Assembly (NCBI RefSeq): GCF_001026695.1
Contig: NZ_LDNB01000007.1
Span: 23,020 to 87,019 of the forward strand
DNA length: 64,000 nucleotides
Source: Neobacillus vireti
GTDB lineage: Bacteria; Bacillota; Bacilli; Bacillales; Cytobacillaceae
Reading direction: 5' to 3'
Of the stretch, positions 44,248 to 53,366 are shown piece by piece. Position numbers and translations under genes: made by a program. A model generated the notes under the pieces. It ran no database searches. It was not told the origin of the DNA and saw only the letters and a program-made list of their open reading frames with translations. Numbering within the stretch: the first letter of the stretch is position 1; each line of letters opens with the position of its first letter.

Positions 44248-44802
44248 ACGTTAAAAATTGAAAAAAAGCGGATTGAGGAAATAATACAGTCCACTATAAG
44301 AACTGTTGGAATCGATATTGAGCTGAAGCAGCAGATTACTGGGGTAAATATGAGCTATAATTTTATCCTTAACTATATAGGTTATGATGATATACGGATA
44401 GAAGAAGCAATAAAGGAAATGCAGGATCCAGTCTCACTCGAATCGTATATTCATGCTTTTACACTTCATGAGTTAGGGCATGCGTTAGACCGTGAAGCTT
44501 TATTGGATTCATTGACAAAAACACTTGAATATTACGAAATGAAAAAAAACTCTACAAAATACGAACGATACAGTAATCCCAATCTTCTTGCTATGCTAAT
44601 CGAAGAGCATGAGATGAATATTGTTTTTGAAGAAACGGCTTGGGTGAATGCTGAAAAGTTGAATAGGGAATATGGTCTTGTTGACTGGGCAAGCTTTGAA
44701 AAACTGAAGAATCAAGGAATGGCAACTTATTTGAAGTTATATGCAAAAGATTTAAAGCTTTATAACAAGCTTGTATCGCAGCAAACCGAACAAATTGCTT
44801 AA
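44248..44802 (+). CDS. HExxH zinc-protease-like protein with a non-standard start
   Basis: From the first ATG (44350) the protein is 150 residues and contains YIHAFTLHELGHALDRE, an HExxH zinc motif, with a downstream EEHEMNIVFEE that may supply a third ligand. The same frame is open upstream through 34 codons of protein-like sequence (LKIEKKRIEEIIQSTIRT). It reaches a perfect AAGGAGG at 44233-44239, but no ATG, GTG or TTG is in frame there. The codon at ideal spacing is ACG (44248). Either ACG is used or a true ATG was mutated. Function unknown; cytoplasmic. Confidence 0.65.
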   Translation, partial: TLKIEKKRIEEIIQSTIRTVGIDIELKQQITGVNMSYNFILNYIGYDDIRIEEAIKEMQDPVSLESYIHAFTLHELGHALDREALLDSLTKTLEYYEMKKNSTKYERYSNPNLLAMLIEEHEMNIVFEETAWVNAEKLNREYGLVDWASFEKLKNQGMATYLKLYAKDLKLYNKLVSQQTEQIA

Positions 44803-44980
44803 TGAGAATAACAAAAGACAACCACTTAGGTCGCCTCAGGCTGTCGACAGAGGCTATGGGGTCAATCCCACTAGTCTATCCCGGTAGTATATAAATTGAA
44901 TATTTGTATGAATTTTACACAAAGAAAAAATGGCAGCGGGGTTCTTATATGACCTCGTTGCTTTTTTTTTCATAAATACA
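44803..44980 (+). terminator. short gene-free stretch ending in a terminator
   Basis: GCAGCGGGGT (44933-44942) pairs with ACCTCGTTGC (44952-44961), followed by T9. The bases before it hold no gene; a short GGGGTCAATCCCAC palindrome near 44859 resembles that at 693. Confidence 0.75.
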
Positions 44981-45021
44981 ACCCCTGCCATATCACATAA
45001 ATCGGGTGGAATTTAAAAAGT

Positions 45022-45071
45022 TTGACAAAAAAATGAGTAAGTATTATAATTATCTCGGTTTCGAGATTATT
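45022..45071 (+). promoter_or_regulatory. consensus sigma-A promoter with an overlapping palindromic operator
   Basis: TTGACA (45022-45027), exactly 17 bases, TATAAT (45045-45050). Directly on and after the -10 lies ATCTCG-GTTT-CGAGAT (45052-45067), extended by AAT/ATT arms to 45048-45071. A perfect promoter shut by an operator at the start site implies strong, repressible expression of the FMN reductase. MarR- and HxlR-type repressors bind sites of this size; the actual regulator is not identified. Confidence 0.75.
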
Positions 45072-45100
45072 TAATTTGAGACTTTAGGGAGGTGAACTAA

Positions 45101-45694
45101 ATGGGATTTTTAAATAAATTGTTTGGATCAAAACTAGAGGAGGATGACAAAATGACACAATTAAACATTGGAATTATTTTAGGTTCAACACGTGAAGGGC
45201 GCGTAAGTCCACAAGTAGGAGCATGGGTAAAAGAAATAGCTGATAAACGTGGGGATGCAAACTACACGATTATCGATATTGCCGATTACAAATTACCATT
45301 ACTAGGTGAAGCGGGTGGGGATGCCTCAGGTGCAGCTGCATGGTCTGAAATTGTTGCAGCACAAGACGGTTTCATTTTCATCGTGCAAGAATACAACCAC
45401 TCCATCACAGGGGCACTTAAAAATGCTTTAGATTATCTTCGTGATGAGTGGAACAACAAAGCTGCAGGTATCGTCTCTTACGGTTCAGTAGGCGGAGCTC
45501 GTGCAGCAGAACATTTACGCGGCATTTTAGGTGAATTGTTAGTAGCAGATGTTCGTGTTCACCCTGCATTATCATTATTTACAGACTTTGAAAACGGCAC
45601 AGATTTCAAACCAAAAGCCGTTCAAGAAGATTCAGTAAATCAAATGATAGATCAATTAATTCCTTGGTCAAAGGCATTATTCACTATCAGATAA
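45101..45694 (+). CDS. NADPH-dependent FMN reductase
   Basis: 197 residues from the first ATG (after GGGAGGTG), or 180 from an inner ATG at 45152, which also has GGAGG upstream. The core begins LNIGIILGSTREGRVSPQVG (FMN phosphate loop) and has VQEYNHSITGALKNALDYL, the family signature. It probably reduces quinones or flavins. The short N-terminal extension MGFLNKLFGSKLEEDD is unusual. It is a single gene under a strong promoter with operator. Confidence 0.88.
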   Translation: MGFLNKLFGSKLEEDDKMTQLNIGIILGSTREGRVSPQVGAWVKEIADKRGDANYTIIDIADYKLPLLGEAGGDASGAAAWSEIVAAQDGFIFIVQEYNHSITGALKNALDYLRDEWNNKAAGIVSYGSVGGARAAEHLRGILGELLVADVRVHPALSLFTDFENGTDFKPKAVQEDSVNQMIDQLIPWSKALFTIR

Positions 45695-45710
45695 TGGGAA
45701 GAATCAAATG

Positions 45711-45745
45711 ACAACATGTGCATTTAGAATATGCACACGTTGTCC
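45711..45745 (+). repeat. long hairpin after the FMN reductase gene
   Basis: GACAACATGTGCAT (45711-45724) and ATGCACACGTTGTC (45732-45745) pair over 14 bases with one mismatch. No T-run follows, so it may protect the mRNA end rather than terminate. Confidence 0.5.
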
Positions 45746-45832
45746 CATAAGAAATAGTATGAAAGTTGAGCGAATCGGTATCAAGCAAATTGAAGGATAC
45801 GCTCAGAAGTCATATGAACGCAAGTATAAAAT

Positions 45833-46720
45833 TTAACTTTTAAGTTTAAGATATTTTCTCCCTTTTTGCGGATAGACCCCCTCTGATTGAAACCACTCCC
45901 AAAGCAGGGTGCCGCCCTTTCGGCCTAAAGCACCATTCATAATAAGTCCAGGAATGATTAATTGAGTTGGTAAGCCTTTTACATAAAAGGTTTTATTGCT
46001 ATTAAATTCTGTTAATACAGTAATCTGGTCTATGATACTGGTAACTTCGAATAGACTATCCAAGCTTTTCGTACATTGCTTAAAACTTTGTTCGATTTTT
46101 TCGACATCTTGTTTGGGACTAAAGCCTTTCTGATGGATTTGAGGGAAGTCCCTCAAAAAAAGAGCGTTCAGTACTTGTTCACAAATTTTCAGGTCAGAAG
46201 CAGCTTCTTTTGAATACTTATCAACGACTGGAAACCAATTTGTGCCAACCCGCTTATCAAGCCACTGGACAAACATTTTTAATTGTGACAGGAAGGTTTC
46301 AACTTGTTTTTGGTCGGGGGTAATTCTGGTAACATGCGGTAAGTGGGTGAAAATTAGTTCTTCCCAAAACGGCCGCTTGCACTTTTTCCATGAGGATGGG
46401 CAATCATCTTCCAAAACATTGCTCATGAAGTTTGATATGATACGAAGAAATTCATTGCGGTCTTTGTCGTAGGGGCGTTCGAGTTTATAGCTGATGAAAT
46501 CCTTCCCATAAAATAAATAGTGTCCTCGGTACCTCATATCAAACTCAGCACCTATCTTCAAATTTTGCATCATTTCTTCACGCTCTTTTGGATTTTCAAA
46601 ATGCTTCATTTTTACGGTTACTTGCAGTTTATTCTCATCACAAATATTGCCAATCTTCTTCATAAATTGAATCAACCTGCTTTCATAGTGATTTTTTTGA
46701 AAGGCAGTGTTAAAGAACAT
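45833..46720 (-). CDS. hypothetical protein, 5' end replaced by a repeat element
   Basis: About 295 residues, soluble, with Lys/Phe/Trp-rich helices and the C-terminus YPQKGRKYLKLKS. No family recognised. The codons before about 46663 (MFFNTAFQKN) lie in the arm of the inverted-repeat element at 46690-46905, and no ribosome binding site precedes them. The native start therefore seems to have been lost and the present N-terminus derived from the repeat; the gene is probably silent or reduced. A relic of its 3' end occurs at 3928-3965. Confidence 0.5.
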   Translation of the reverse strand: MFFNTAFQKNHYESRLIQFMKKIGNICDENKLQVTVKMKHFENPKEREEMMQNLKIGAEFDMRYRGHYLFYGKDFISYKLERPYDKDRNEFLRIISNFMSNVLEDDCPSSWKKCKRPFWEELIFTHLPHVTRITPDQKQVETFLSQLKMFVQWLDKRVGTNWFPVVDKYSKEAASDLKICEQVLNALFLRDFPQIHQKGFSPKQDVEKIEQSFKQCTKSLDSLFEVTSIIDQITVLTEFNSNKTFYVKGLPTQLIIPGLIMNGALGRKGGTLLWEWFQSEGVYPQKGRKYLKLKS

Positions 46721-46905
46721 TGTTGATTTTGGACACAATGTTGATTGGAGTGGAAGGCGCGAGACTCCTGCGGGAGCAGCGGGACAGGTGAGACCCCGCA
46801 GGCGCGCAATTCGCCGAGGAGGCTCGCCGCCCGCCCCGCGAACCGCTCGCGCCTGGAACGGAAATCAACATTCTCTTTTAACACAGCCTTTTGAAAAGAA
46901 AAGAG
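46690..46905. repeat. Bacillus GC-rich intergenic repeat with inverted arms
   Basis: The core (46740-46865) contains GAGTGGAAGGCGCGAGACTC, CTGCGGGAGCAGCGGGACAG and GTGAGACCCCGCAGGCGC. I recognise it as an element found in many copies in Bacillus genomes and much richer in GC than its surroundings. The arms are inverted: minus-strand AAATCAACAATGTTCTTTAA (around 46700-46727) against plus-strand AAATCAACATTCTCTTTTAA (around 46862-46881), each continuing into ACAC-GCCTTT. It is non-coding and has inserted at the 5' end of the neighbouring minus-strand gene. Confidence 0.75.
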
Positions 46906-47067
46906 AGGTGTAATGGAGAACTTCGGTGGGACTATTCATTATTATATCGTGATAATAAACGTATAAATGGATAATTTATGTAATTTCAGTGAACAATTAG
47001 GCAGTAATAAATCAATAGAGTAATTATGCCTTCCTTTAGTATAATAAGGAAATGGGAGTTGAGATAT

Positions 47068-48228
47068 GTGAATAAAAAAGACATCGCTAATATCCGCAAG
47101 CAATTTAAATTAGATAATCATCTGATGAACATTCGTGAAATTTTCAATGTTTATGTTCAGAAAGAATCAGGTGAGGTTTACCATCATGTCAGTCAGCCAT
47201 TTCAAATGTTAGAGCAGGAAGCGCAAGAATTGTTTTTGACAAACTTTAAAAAGGTTTTGACAGGCCATCTTGATGCCAAGGTGTTTGAGCTGAGATTCAG
47301 GCGGGATGTGGAAGACAGTTCACAAACCATTCTCTTTGAAGGATTAAGGGCAGATACCACGGATGATTGGAAAGAATGGATGCTCGAAATCGTCGGGAAA
47401 ATGTTTGCGCACACTGTGTATGAATTTGATACGGTGGTGACATTTATCCGGGGAGAGTATCGAAAGCAAACACGGAAACGGAATTCAGAATCCGAAGAAG
47501 GCGGCGATGACGAGGTCTATTCCAACGAGTTTATCCTTTGCAGCCTGAACAAAACTGATCAGCCGAAAAAAGCCTTGATGTTTGATTATATTGAGAAAGA
47601 ATTCAAATCGTATAATGTCTTTGATCCGATTATTAATTTAGATTCTCCTTTGTCTGGGTTTCTTTTTCCAGCATTTAATGACAATGCTGCAGATGTGAAC
47701 CATATCCTCTATTGTGCAGGGAAAGTAAACCAACCTGACTTCGGATTTATTGAAGAGGTTCTCAATTGTGAAGAGATTATTACCTCCCAGGAAGATAAGG
47801 ACTGCTTTGATTTCATCCTTAAAGAGGTGATTGGAGACGAAGTCGATTCCCAAGTCATTTCGAACGTCTATGAGGAAATCGATAAGTTGGTACTGGAGAG
47901 TAAGGAAAATGAAGAAAGTGAATCACCTACATTGGACTCTCAGGATATTGAACGCATCTTAACTGTAAGCGGCGTGGAAAATATAGAGACGGCTAAAGTC
48001 GAACACGCCATAAAAAAAATCATAGATGACGAAAAACATGAATTCAAAGCCAGCAATTTAGTTCCTAAAACGATCAAAATAGAGACAAAGGTGGCCAATG
48101 TTACCATCAACCCGAAAGACCTGAAATATGTAAAATATATAACGTATCAAGGAAAACGTTGCCTATTGCTAGAGGTCGATGAAGATGTGGTCGTGGAAGG
48201 ATTTCGACTAGAATCAGGGGAACTCTAG
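47068..48228 (+). CDS. DUF4317 family protein
   Basis: 386 residues from the GTG at 47068, which gives the usual family start MNKKDIANIRKQFKLDN; an ATG 42 bases upstream is open but unlikely. Acidic soluble protein with CSLNKTDQPKKALMFDYIEK in the middle. DUF4317 proteins occur in many Firmicutes and have no known role. GGGAGTTGAG precedes the start. Transcribed away from the repeat element. Confidence 0.85.
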   Translation: MNKKDIANIRKQFKLDNHLMNIREIFNVYVQKESGEVYHHVSQPFQMLEQEAQELFLTNFKKVLTGHLDAKVFELRFRRDVEDSSQTILFEGLRADTTDDWKEWMLEIVGKMFAHTVYEFDTVVTFIRGEYRKQTRKRNSESEEGGDDEVYSNEFILCSLNKTDQPKKALMFDYIEKEFKSYNVFDPIINLDSPLSGFLFPAFNDNAADVNHILYCAGKVNQPDFGFIEEVLNCEEIITSQEDKDCFDFILKEVIGDEVDSQVISNVYEEIDKLVLESKENEESESPTLDSQDIERILTVSGVENIETAKVEHAIKKIIDDEKHEFKASNLVPKTIKIETKVANVTINPKDLKYVKYITYQGKRCLLLEVDEDVVVEGFRLESGEL

Positions 48229-48411
48229 TGGGGTTGATCGAATGATGTAAGTTCTAGAACAACCAATTTAATTTTGCCGACTATTTTAGATATCAAAGGT
48301 TTGAATTTATCTGTAATTTATATGATTCATATACTGGTTTTGGGGTATATAAATTTTAGATAATAAGTGCCTTTAGTCAAGGGAAAATTAATATGAAAAG
48401 AGGGAATTTAA

Positions 48412-48582
48412 TTGGAGTTTTTAGATTTCGGTGCTTGGTTCCAATATTTCTTGTTGATTATTAGTGGTTGTTTGGTTTTATTTCTTTTATTATTGTTATA
48501 TTCCAACCGATATACACGTCAAAAAATAAATGAACTCGAACAAAAGGATGAAAGTGCTGAATCTTTTACGGAAATTCACTAA
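48412..48582 (+). CDS. small single-pass membrane protein (56 residues)
   Basis: TTG start seven bases after AGAGGG. The product begins MEFLDFGAWFQYFLLIISGC, continues with a leucine-rich helix to about residue 30, then a charged tail (RYTRQKINELEQKDESAE). The layout (short lumenal start, one helix, charged coil) is like other tiny Bacillus membrane proteins such as DUF4083, but homology is not certain. It is followed by a terminator, which supports a real unit. Confidence 0.55.
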   Translation: MEFLDFGAWFQYFLLIISGCLVLFLLLLLYSNRYTRQKINELEQKDESAESFTEIH

Positions 48583-48608
48583 CGGTTGTAAATGTTGAAG
48601 ATTCAGCT

Positions 48609-48632
48609 GCCCTACTTGAGGGCTTTTTTTTA
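48609..48632 (+). terminator. terminator of the small membrane-protein gene
   Basis: GCCCT (48609-48613) pairs with AGGGC (48619-48623), followed by T8. Confidence 0.7.
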
Positions 48633-48932
48633 TTGGATAAAAAATAAACTTTTAAACCGATTACGACTCCTTTAGAGGGAAAACCCCTTTCAATATTTTA
48701 GATAAATAGTATTATAACCACATAATTCCTCATTGGAACCATAAAGAACTGTCCCTGCGGTTCGATTTTGGTTCTTATTATCTTTTTGAAACATTCTTCA
48801 TCCCTCATCCGTCTAATCTTTACGGAGATTTCGAATATTATGTGACTTCTTATACAGGAATTTTCCAGTTAAAGATAGAATACATAGATAGAATGCCATA
48901 AAACGGTATAAACCGCTCAAGGAGGAATCACC
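48633..48932. other. gene-free promoter region of the yeaC operon
   Basis: No gene. It holds a partial inverted element GGAACC...GGTTC around GAACTGTCCCTGCGGTTC (about 48735-48776), of a kind common between Bacillus genes. AAGGAGG (48918-48924) is the ribosome binding site of yeaC. No convincing promoter was picked out. Confidence 0.4.
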
Positions 48933-49889
48933 ATGTCCTATGAACAAATGAATCCCACGATTGAAAAGATATTAGCAAACATTGAAAAGGTGATGATTGG
49001 CAAAAGAAATGTCGCCGAACTTAGTCTTGTTGCCTTGCTGGCAGGGGGTCACGTGCTCTTGGAAGACGTCCCAGGTGTCGGGAAAACGATGATGGTTCGC
49101 GCCTTAGCAAAGTCGGTCAATGCGGGCTTCAGCAGAATTCAGTTCACCCCGGACCTGCTGCCATCCGATGTAACCGGAGTTTCGATTTACAATCCGAGAG
49201 AGATGGAATTTCAATTCCGTCCAGGCCCGTTAATGGGGAATATTATCCTTGCTGATGAAATTAACCGGACCTCTCCGAAGACTCAGTCGGCGCTCCTTGA
49301 AGGGATGGAAGAAGCGAGCATCACGATTGATGGTGTGACCCATAAGTTGAACAAGCCCTTCTTCGTTATGGCGACACAAAACCCGATTGAGTATGAAGGT
49401 ACATATCCACTTCCGGAAGCACAGCTCGATCGCTTTTTATTAAAAATGAAAATGGGCTATCCAGATTTGGATGAGGAAATTGAAGTTCTTAACCGTGCCC
49501 AAAAGGTGCCGCCAATCGAGGACCTTCATCCTGTTGTTGACCTAGAGGGTCTGCTTGCTTTGCAAAAGGAAATCAAAGACGTATTTGTCGACCAGACGAT
49601 AAAACGTTATATTGTTGACATTGTTAATCGGACAAGGACTCATGGCAGCGTATATCTTGGTGCAAGTCCGAGGGGTTCGATTGCCCTCATGAAAGCAGCC
49701 CAAGCCTATAGTTATATGTACGGCCGTGATTATGTGCTGCCGGACGATATTCAATATTTAGCACCATTTGTCTTATCCCATCGGATTATCCTAAAATCAG
49801 AAGCAAAATTCGAGGGCATTTCTGCTGAAGAAGTGGTAAACCGGGTCGTTGCCAGGGTACCAGTACCGGTGCGAAGGTTCGTGAAGTAA
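48933..49889 (+). CDS. yeaC: MoxR family AAA ATPase
   Basis: 318 residues. Walker A LEDVPGVGKTMMVRAL (about 44), Walker B NIILADEINRTSP, sensor 1 FFVMATQNPIEYEGTYPLPE and the arginine-finger region LDRFLLKMKMGYP are all present. MoxR ATPases act with a DUF58 protein and often a transglutaminase-like membrane protein, as here. The gene order with the next two genes and guaA matches B. subtilis yeaC-yeaD-yebA-guaA. The precise client is unknown. Confidence 0.93.
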   Translation: MSYEQMNPTIEKILANIEKVMIGKRNVAELSLVALLAGGHVLLEDVPGVGKTMMVRALAKSVNAGFSRIQFTPDLLPSDVTGVSIYNPREMEFQFRPGPLMGNIILADEINRTSPKTQSALLEGMEEASITIDGVTHKLNKPFFVMATQNPIEYEGTYPLPEAQLDRFLLKMKMGYPDLDEEIEVLNRAQKVPPIEDLHPVVDLEGLLALQKEIKDVFVDQTIKRYIVDIVNRTRTHGSVYLGASPRGSIALMKAAQAYSYMYGRDYVLPDDIQYLAPFVLSHRIILKSEAKFEGISAEEVVNRVVARVPVPVRRFVK

Positions 49890-49890
49890 C

Positions 49891-51108
49891 ATGAAAAAAC
49901 TATGGATTCCATTCAAAAAAGTATGGAAGTTTATCCTGTTGCTTATTTTGATTCTTTTAACCTTTTCCTATGCGATGTTCCAGGGGGGATTTGTCAGCTG
50001 GTTTTTATTCTATAGCTTCCTGCCCTTTGCTATTTATTGTGTTGCGCTATCCTTCTATTCCTTGAAAGATCTTGAAGTAACAAGGGTTTTGCCGAAAACA
50101 GATTACAATGCCGGCGAGCCATTAAAAGTAATGGTAACGATAAAAAGGTCAAGAAAGTTTCCGTTATTTTATTTACTAATTGAAGACGTGTTAGATGAAA
50201 CATTGAAATATTCTCCTGGGCAACAGAAAGCGAAGGCGCTGCTGCTTCCTGGACTGAAAAAGGAATTTTCCTATGAATATATCATTGATGAGCTTCCGCG
50301 CGGCGAGCACTTTTTTCGTTCGTTCACACTGCGTATTGGCGATCCGCTAGGTTTATTTGAGAAAGAAAAGAAAGTTACTGTAGATGATAAAGTCATTGTC
50401 TATCCAGCCTATTCAGAATTTATCTACCGTCCCTTTGAAAACCAGTATGACCAAGGACTGACTGCTTCACGTGAGCGGGTGCAGCGAGACACAACCATGG
50501 CGGTAGGGGTAAGAGATTATCAGCCGGGCGACCGTTTTTCCTGGATTAACTGGAAATCTTCGGCTAAGCGGAACGAGATTATGACGAAGGAATTCGAGCA
50601 GCGGCAATCGCATGATGTCTTTGTTGTTATGGACTGTGTGCCTGATAAGCGGTTTGAGCCGGTTGTGTCCTTTACGGCATCACTACTGCGGGCGATTTTG
50701 AAAAAGGGCGCGCAAACGGGGCTATTAACAATCAGTAAGGAAAGAGCCTCGTTTCCGATTAGAGGCGGGGAGCGGCATCTTCAGGGGCTGTTTTACCACC
50801 TTGCCAAAATTGAGGCAAAATGTGCAACCCCTTTGGAAAAAGTATTGGAGACTGACGGACTGTTTATCCAGCAATCGGTTTCGTTTATGCTCGTTACGGC
50901 CCAATTAACGAAACAGCTGGTCGAAAAAGCAAGTTTTCTTGGCCAAAGAAAAGGGTCGATTACGCTTTTTCTGATAAAAGGTCAAAAAGAAGCGCCAATG
51001 GAAAGCGAACGATCGCTCATAGCGATTGCAAATGCACGTGGAGTCCGCGTGATTATGGTCCATGAAGGCGAATTCGCTGCAGCCTTTTCGGGGGTGAGTA
51101 TACGGTGA
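49891..51108 (+). CDS. yeaD: DUF58 domain protein
   Basis: 405 residues: two N-terminal helices (about 12-55), then a soluble domain and the DUF58 core with the motif VGVRDYQPGDRFSWINWKSS and the vWA-like start DVFVVMDC. It begins one base after the yeaC stop and its TGA overlaps the yebA ATG, so the three are translationally coupled. It probably forms a complex with the MoxR ATPase. Confidence 0.92.
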   Translation: MKKLWIPFKKVWKFILLLILILLTFSYAMFQGGFVSWFLFYSFLPFAIYCVALSFYSLKDLEVTRVLPKTDYNAGEPLKVMVTIKRSRKFPLFYLLIEDVLDETLKYSPGQQKAKALLLPGLKKEFSYEYIIDELPRGEHFFRSFTLRIGDPLGLFEKEKKVTVDDKVIVYPAYSEFIYRPFENQYDQGLTASRERVQRDTTMAVGVRDYQPGDRFSWINWKSSAKRNEIMTKEFEQRQSHDVFVVMDCVPDKRFEPVVSFTASLLRAILKKGAQTGLLTISKERASFPIRGGERHLQGLFYHLAKIEAKCATPLEKVLETDGLFIQQSVSFMLVTAQLTKQLVEKASFLGQRKGSITLFLIKGQKEAPMESERSLIAIANARGVRVIMVHEGEFAAAFSGVSIR

Positions 51109-53312
51109 TGAAAAGGGATTTTCCAGCACTGCTATTATACACGTTTGGTTTCCTGCTTTTGTGGGAATGGCTTAGGCCTGTTGAACAATTAACAGCAACG
51201 GGTAATATTGAAACCTTCATTGTGTTCCTGCTTATCTCCTTTGCTTTATCCTTTCTTCAGATGAAGTGGGTTTGGCAGGGGATCGTCAAAGTGTTATTTA
51301 TCTTGTTTTCTATTAATCGCTTCTATTATGATGAGGGGTTCTTCAAGTTTAGCTGGCTGATGTCATTTGTGAGAGATTTGGTGAATAATATCAGTTTGCT
51401 GTTTGCAAGGCAGTGGAACGATTTATCCAATGAATTTCGTACGCTTTTGTTTTTTATCCTGCTGTGGTTAATGGTGTACTTAATTCATTATTGGCTGATA
51501 AATCGGCAAAGAATTTTTATCTTTTTCTTTATGACCTTAGTTTATATTACTATTCTCGATACGTTTACTCTCTATAGCGCCAATGCAGCGATTGTCCGGA
51601 CGGTTGTCATCGGGTTTGCCGTAATGGGAATGCTGACCTATTACCGGATTACCCGGAAGGAAAAGGTGAACAGTACTCCGTCCTTTCTAAAGAAATGGAT
51701 GGTTCCTGTTGCGGGGATGATTGCTATTAGTGTTCTCATTGGCATTGCCTCCCCTAAGGCGGCGCCAATATGGCCGGATCCGGTTCCGTATTTCACAGCG
51801 GCAAAAGACAATGGCGGCAAAGACGGCAATGGGGGCATAAGCCGGATTGGTTATGGGGCGAATGATGAACGATTAGGCGGGCCGTTTATTGGTGATAATA
51901 ATCCCGTTTTCACGGTTAAAGCCAATGGAAAAAACTATTGGAAGGTCGAAACAAAGGATGAGTATACAGGAAAAGGGTGGATTCCTTCGGGGGCAACACC
52001 GATTACCTTTATGGAAGGTTATTTGACTCCTGTTTATGGTATTCCGAATAAAGTGAAAACAATAAATGAATCTGCTACGGTGTCTTTTAACAACAATTCA
52101 TTATCCAATACGTTTTTGGTTTATCCAGCGGGAATTCAAAAAATCCTGCAAGTGGAACCTCAAGCTCCACAACCTTACACGTTCCAGTTCGATTCGACAA
52201 AAGAAAAGATTACCGCTATTAGTAATGGTATTAGCAGCTATCAAGTAGAATTTGGCGTTCCAAAGTATAAGGCGCTCGATTTAAGAGAAACCACAGCGTA
52301 TGACCCTTCAAGCATAAACGCTGAATTTTATCAAAGATATACCCAGTTGCCTGAGCAGCTCCCGCCAAGGATCAAGGAGCTTACTGAAGAAATTACCGCC
52401 GGAAAAAATAATTGGTTTGATAAAGCTCGGGCGGTTGAAAGTTATTTCGGTAATACAGAATACACTTATGATCAAAAGAAGGTTGCATTGCCGGGGGAAC
52501 AGGATGACTATGTCGATCAGTTTTTGTTTGACACGAAGCAAGGGTATTGCGATAATTTTTCCACTTCGATGGCCGTCATGCTCCGAACAATTGGGATTCC
52601 AACCCGCTGGGTCAAGGGGTTTACCGGCGGAGATTTTATGGAATACAGCGGAGAAGAAGATTCAAAGGGTATTTACCAAATTACAAATAACAATGCCCAC
52701 TCCTGGGTTGAAGTATTTTTACCGAACCAAGGATGGGTCCCGTTTGAACCGACGAAGGGATTCACGAATGAGATAAGGATTGACTATACAACGGGGCAGA
52801 CTTCATCTAACGACCAGACTCCTCCTCCTGCTCCGCAGAAGAAGCCGCAGCAGAAAGACTTGGAGGAAACCAGCAAGCCTAAAAATGAAGAAAAGTCCTT
52901 TGATTTCAATAAGTTATGGAATAACTTCCAATTATTTTTGAAAAACAATTGGAAGCTGATCATGTTAGTGATTATTCTTTTGGCAGGCATGGCTAGGATC
53001 TTTTATTGGATTCGCGGTAAGTGGTTTCCATATGTTTTAATGCTGCGGTACCGCTTTAAGAACAAGGATGAGTCTTTTGGCGCTGCCTACTTAGTTTTAT
53101 TAAACCAACTCGATCGCTTTGGTATCAAGCGGAAGAACAACCAGACGCTGAGGAGCTATGCCAGCTATATCGATTCGTTCTATTCAACCCGGGAGATGAC
53201 CCGATTGACGAACCTTTACGAACAATATATCTATCATCAGCAACTGCCAAAGGGAACATGGAAAGAGAACTATAAATTGTGGAAAAATTTAATTAAAAGG
53301 ACAATCGCTTGA
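51108..53312 (+). CDS. yebA: transglutaminase-like membrane protein (TgpA type)
   Basis: 734 residues. About six N-terminal helices (to about 220), an extracellular transglutaminase fold with the catalytic Cys (KQGYCDNFSTSMAVML), His (NNAHSWVEVFL) and Asp/Glu region (GWVPFEPTKGF), one more helix (about 620) and a C-terminal DUF4129-type cytoplasmic tail. The catalytic triad appears intact. ATGA overlap with yeaD. The substrate is unknown; a cell-surface protein or peptide is likely. Confidence 0.92.
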   Translation: MKRDFPALLLYTFGFLLLWEWLRPVEQLTATGNIETFIVFLLISFALSFLQMKWVWQGIVKVLFILFSINRFYYDEGFFKFSWLMSFVRDLVNNISLLFARQWNDLSNEFRTLLFFILLWLMVYLIHYWLINRQRIFIFFFMTLVYITILDTFTLYSANAAIVRTVVIGFAVMGMLTYYRITRKEKVNSTPSFLKKWMVPVAGMIAISVLIGIASPKAAPIWPDPVPYFTAAKDNGGKDGNGGISRIGYGANDERLGGPFIGDNNPVFTVKANGKNYWKVETKDEYTGKGWIPSGATPITFMEGYLTPVYGIPNKVKTINESATVSFNNNSLSNTFLVYPAGIQKILQVEPQAPQPYTFQFDSTKEKITAISNGISSYQVEFGVPKYKALDLRETTAYDPSSINAEFYQRYTQLPEQLPPRIKELTEEITAGKNNWFDKARAVESYFGNTEYTYDQKKVALPGEQDDYVDQFLFDTKQGYCDNFSTSMAVMLRTIGIPTRWVKGFTGGDFMEYSGEEDSKGIYQITNNNAHSWVEVFLPNQGWVPFEPTKGFTNEIRIDYTTGQTSSNDQTPPPAPQKKPQQKDLEETSKPKNEEKSFDFNKLWNNFQLFLKNNWKLIMLVIILLAGMARIFYWIRGKWFPYVLMLRYRFKNKDESFGAAYLVLLNQLDRFGIKRKNNQTLRSYASYIDSFYSTREMTRLTNLYEQYIYHQQLPKGTWKENYKLWKNLIKRTIA

Positions 53313-53366
53313 CCGGAAAAACAACCTATTGTTACAATATGTCTTATTAATTGAATGAGTATGTTT

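Noticed and set aside
46707..46913. Arg/Pro-rich frames across the GC-rich repeat
   Set aside because: They lie in a known type of non-coding intergenic repeat on both strands; the composition is due to the repeat.
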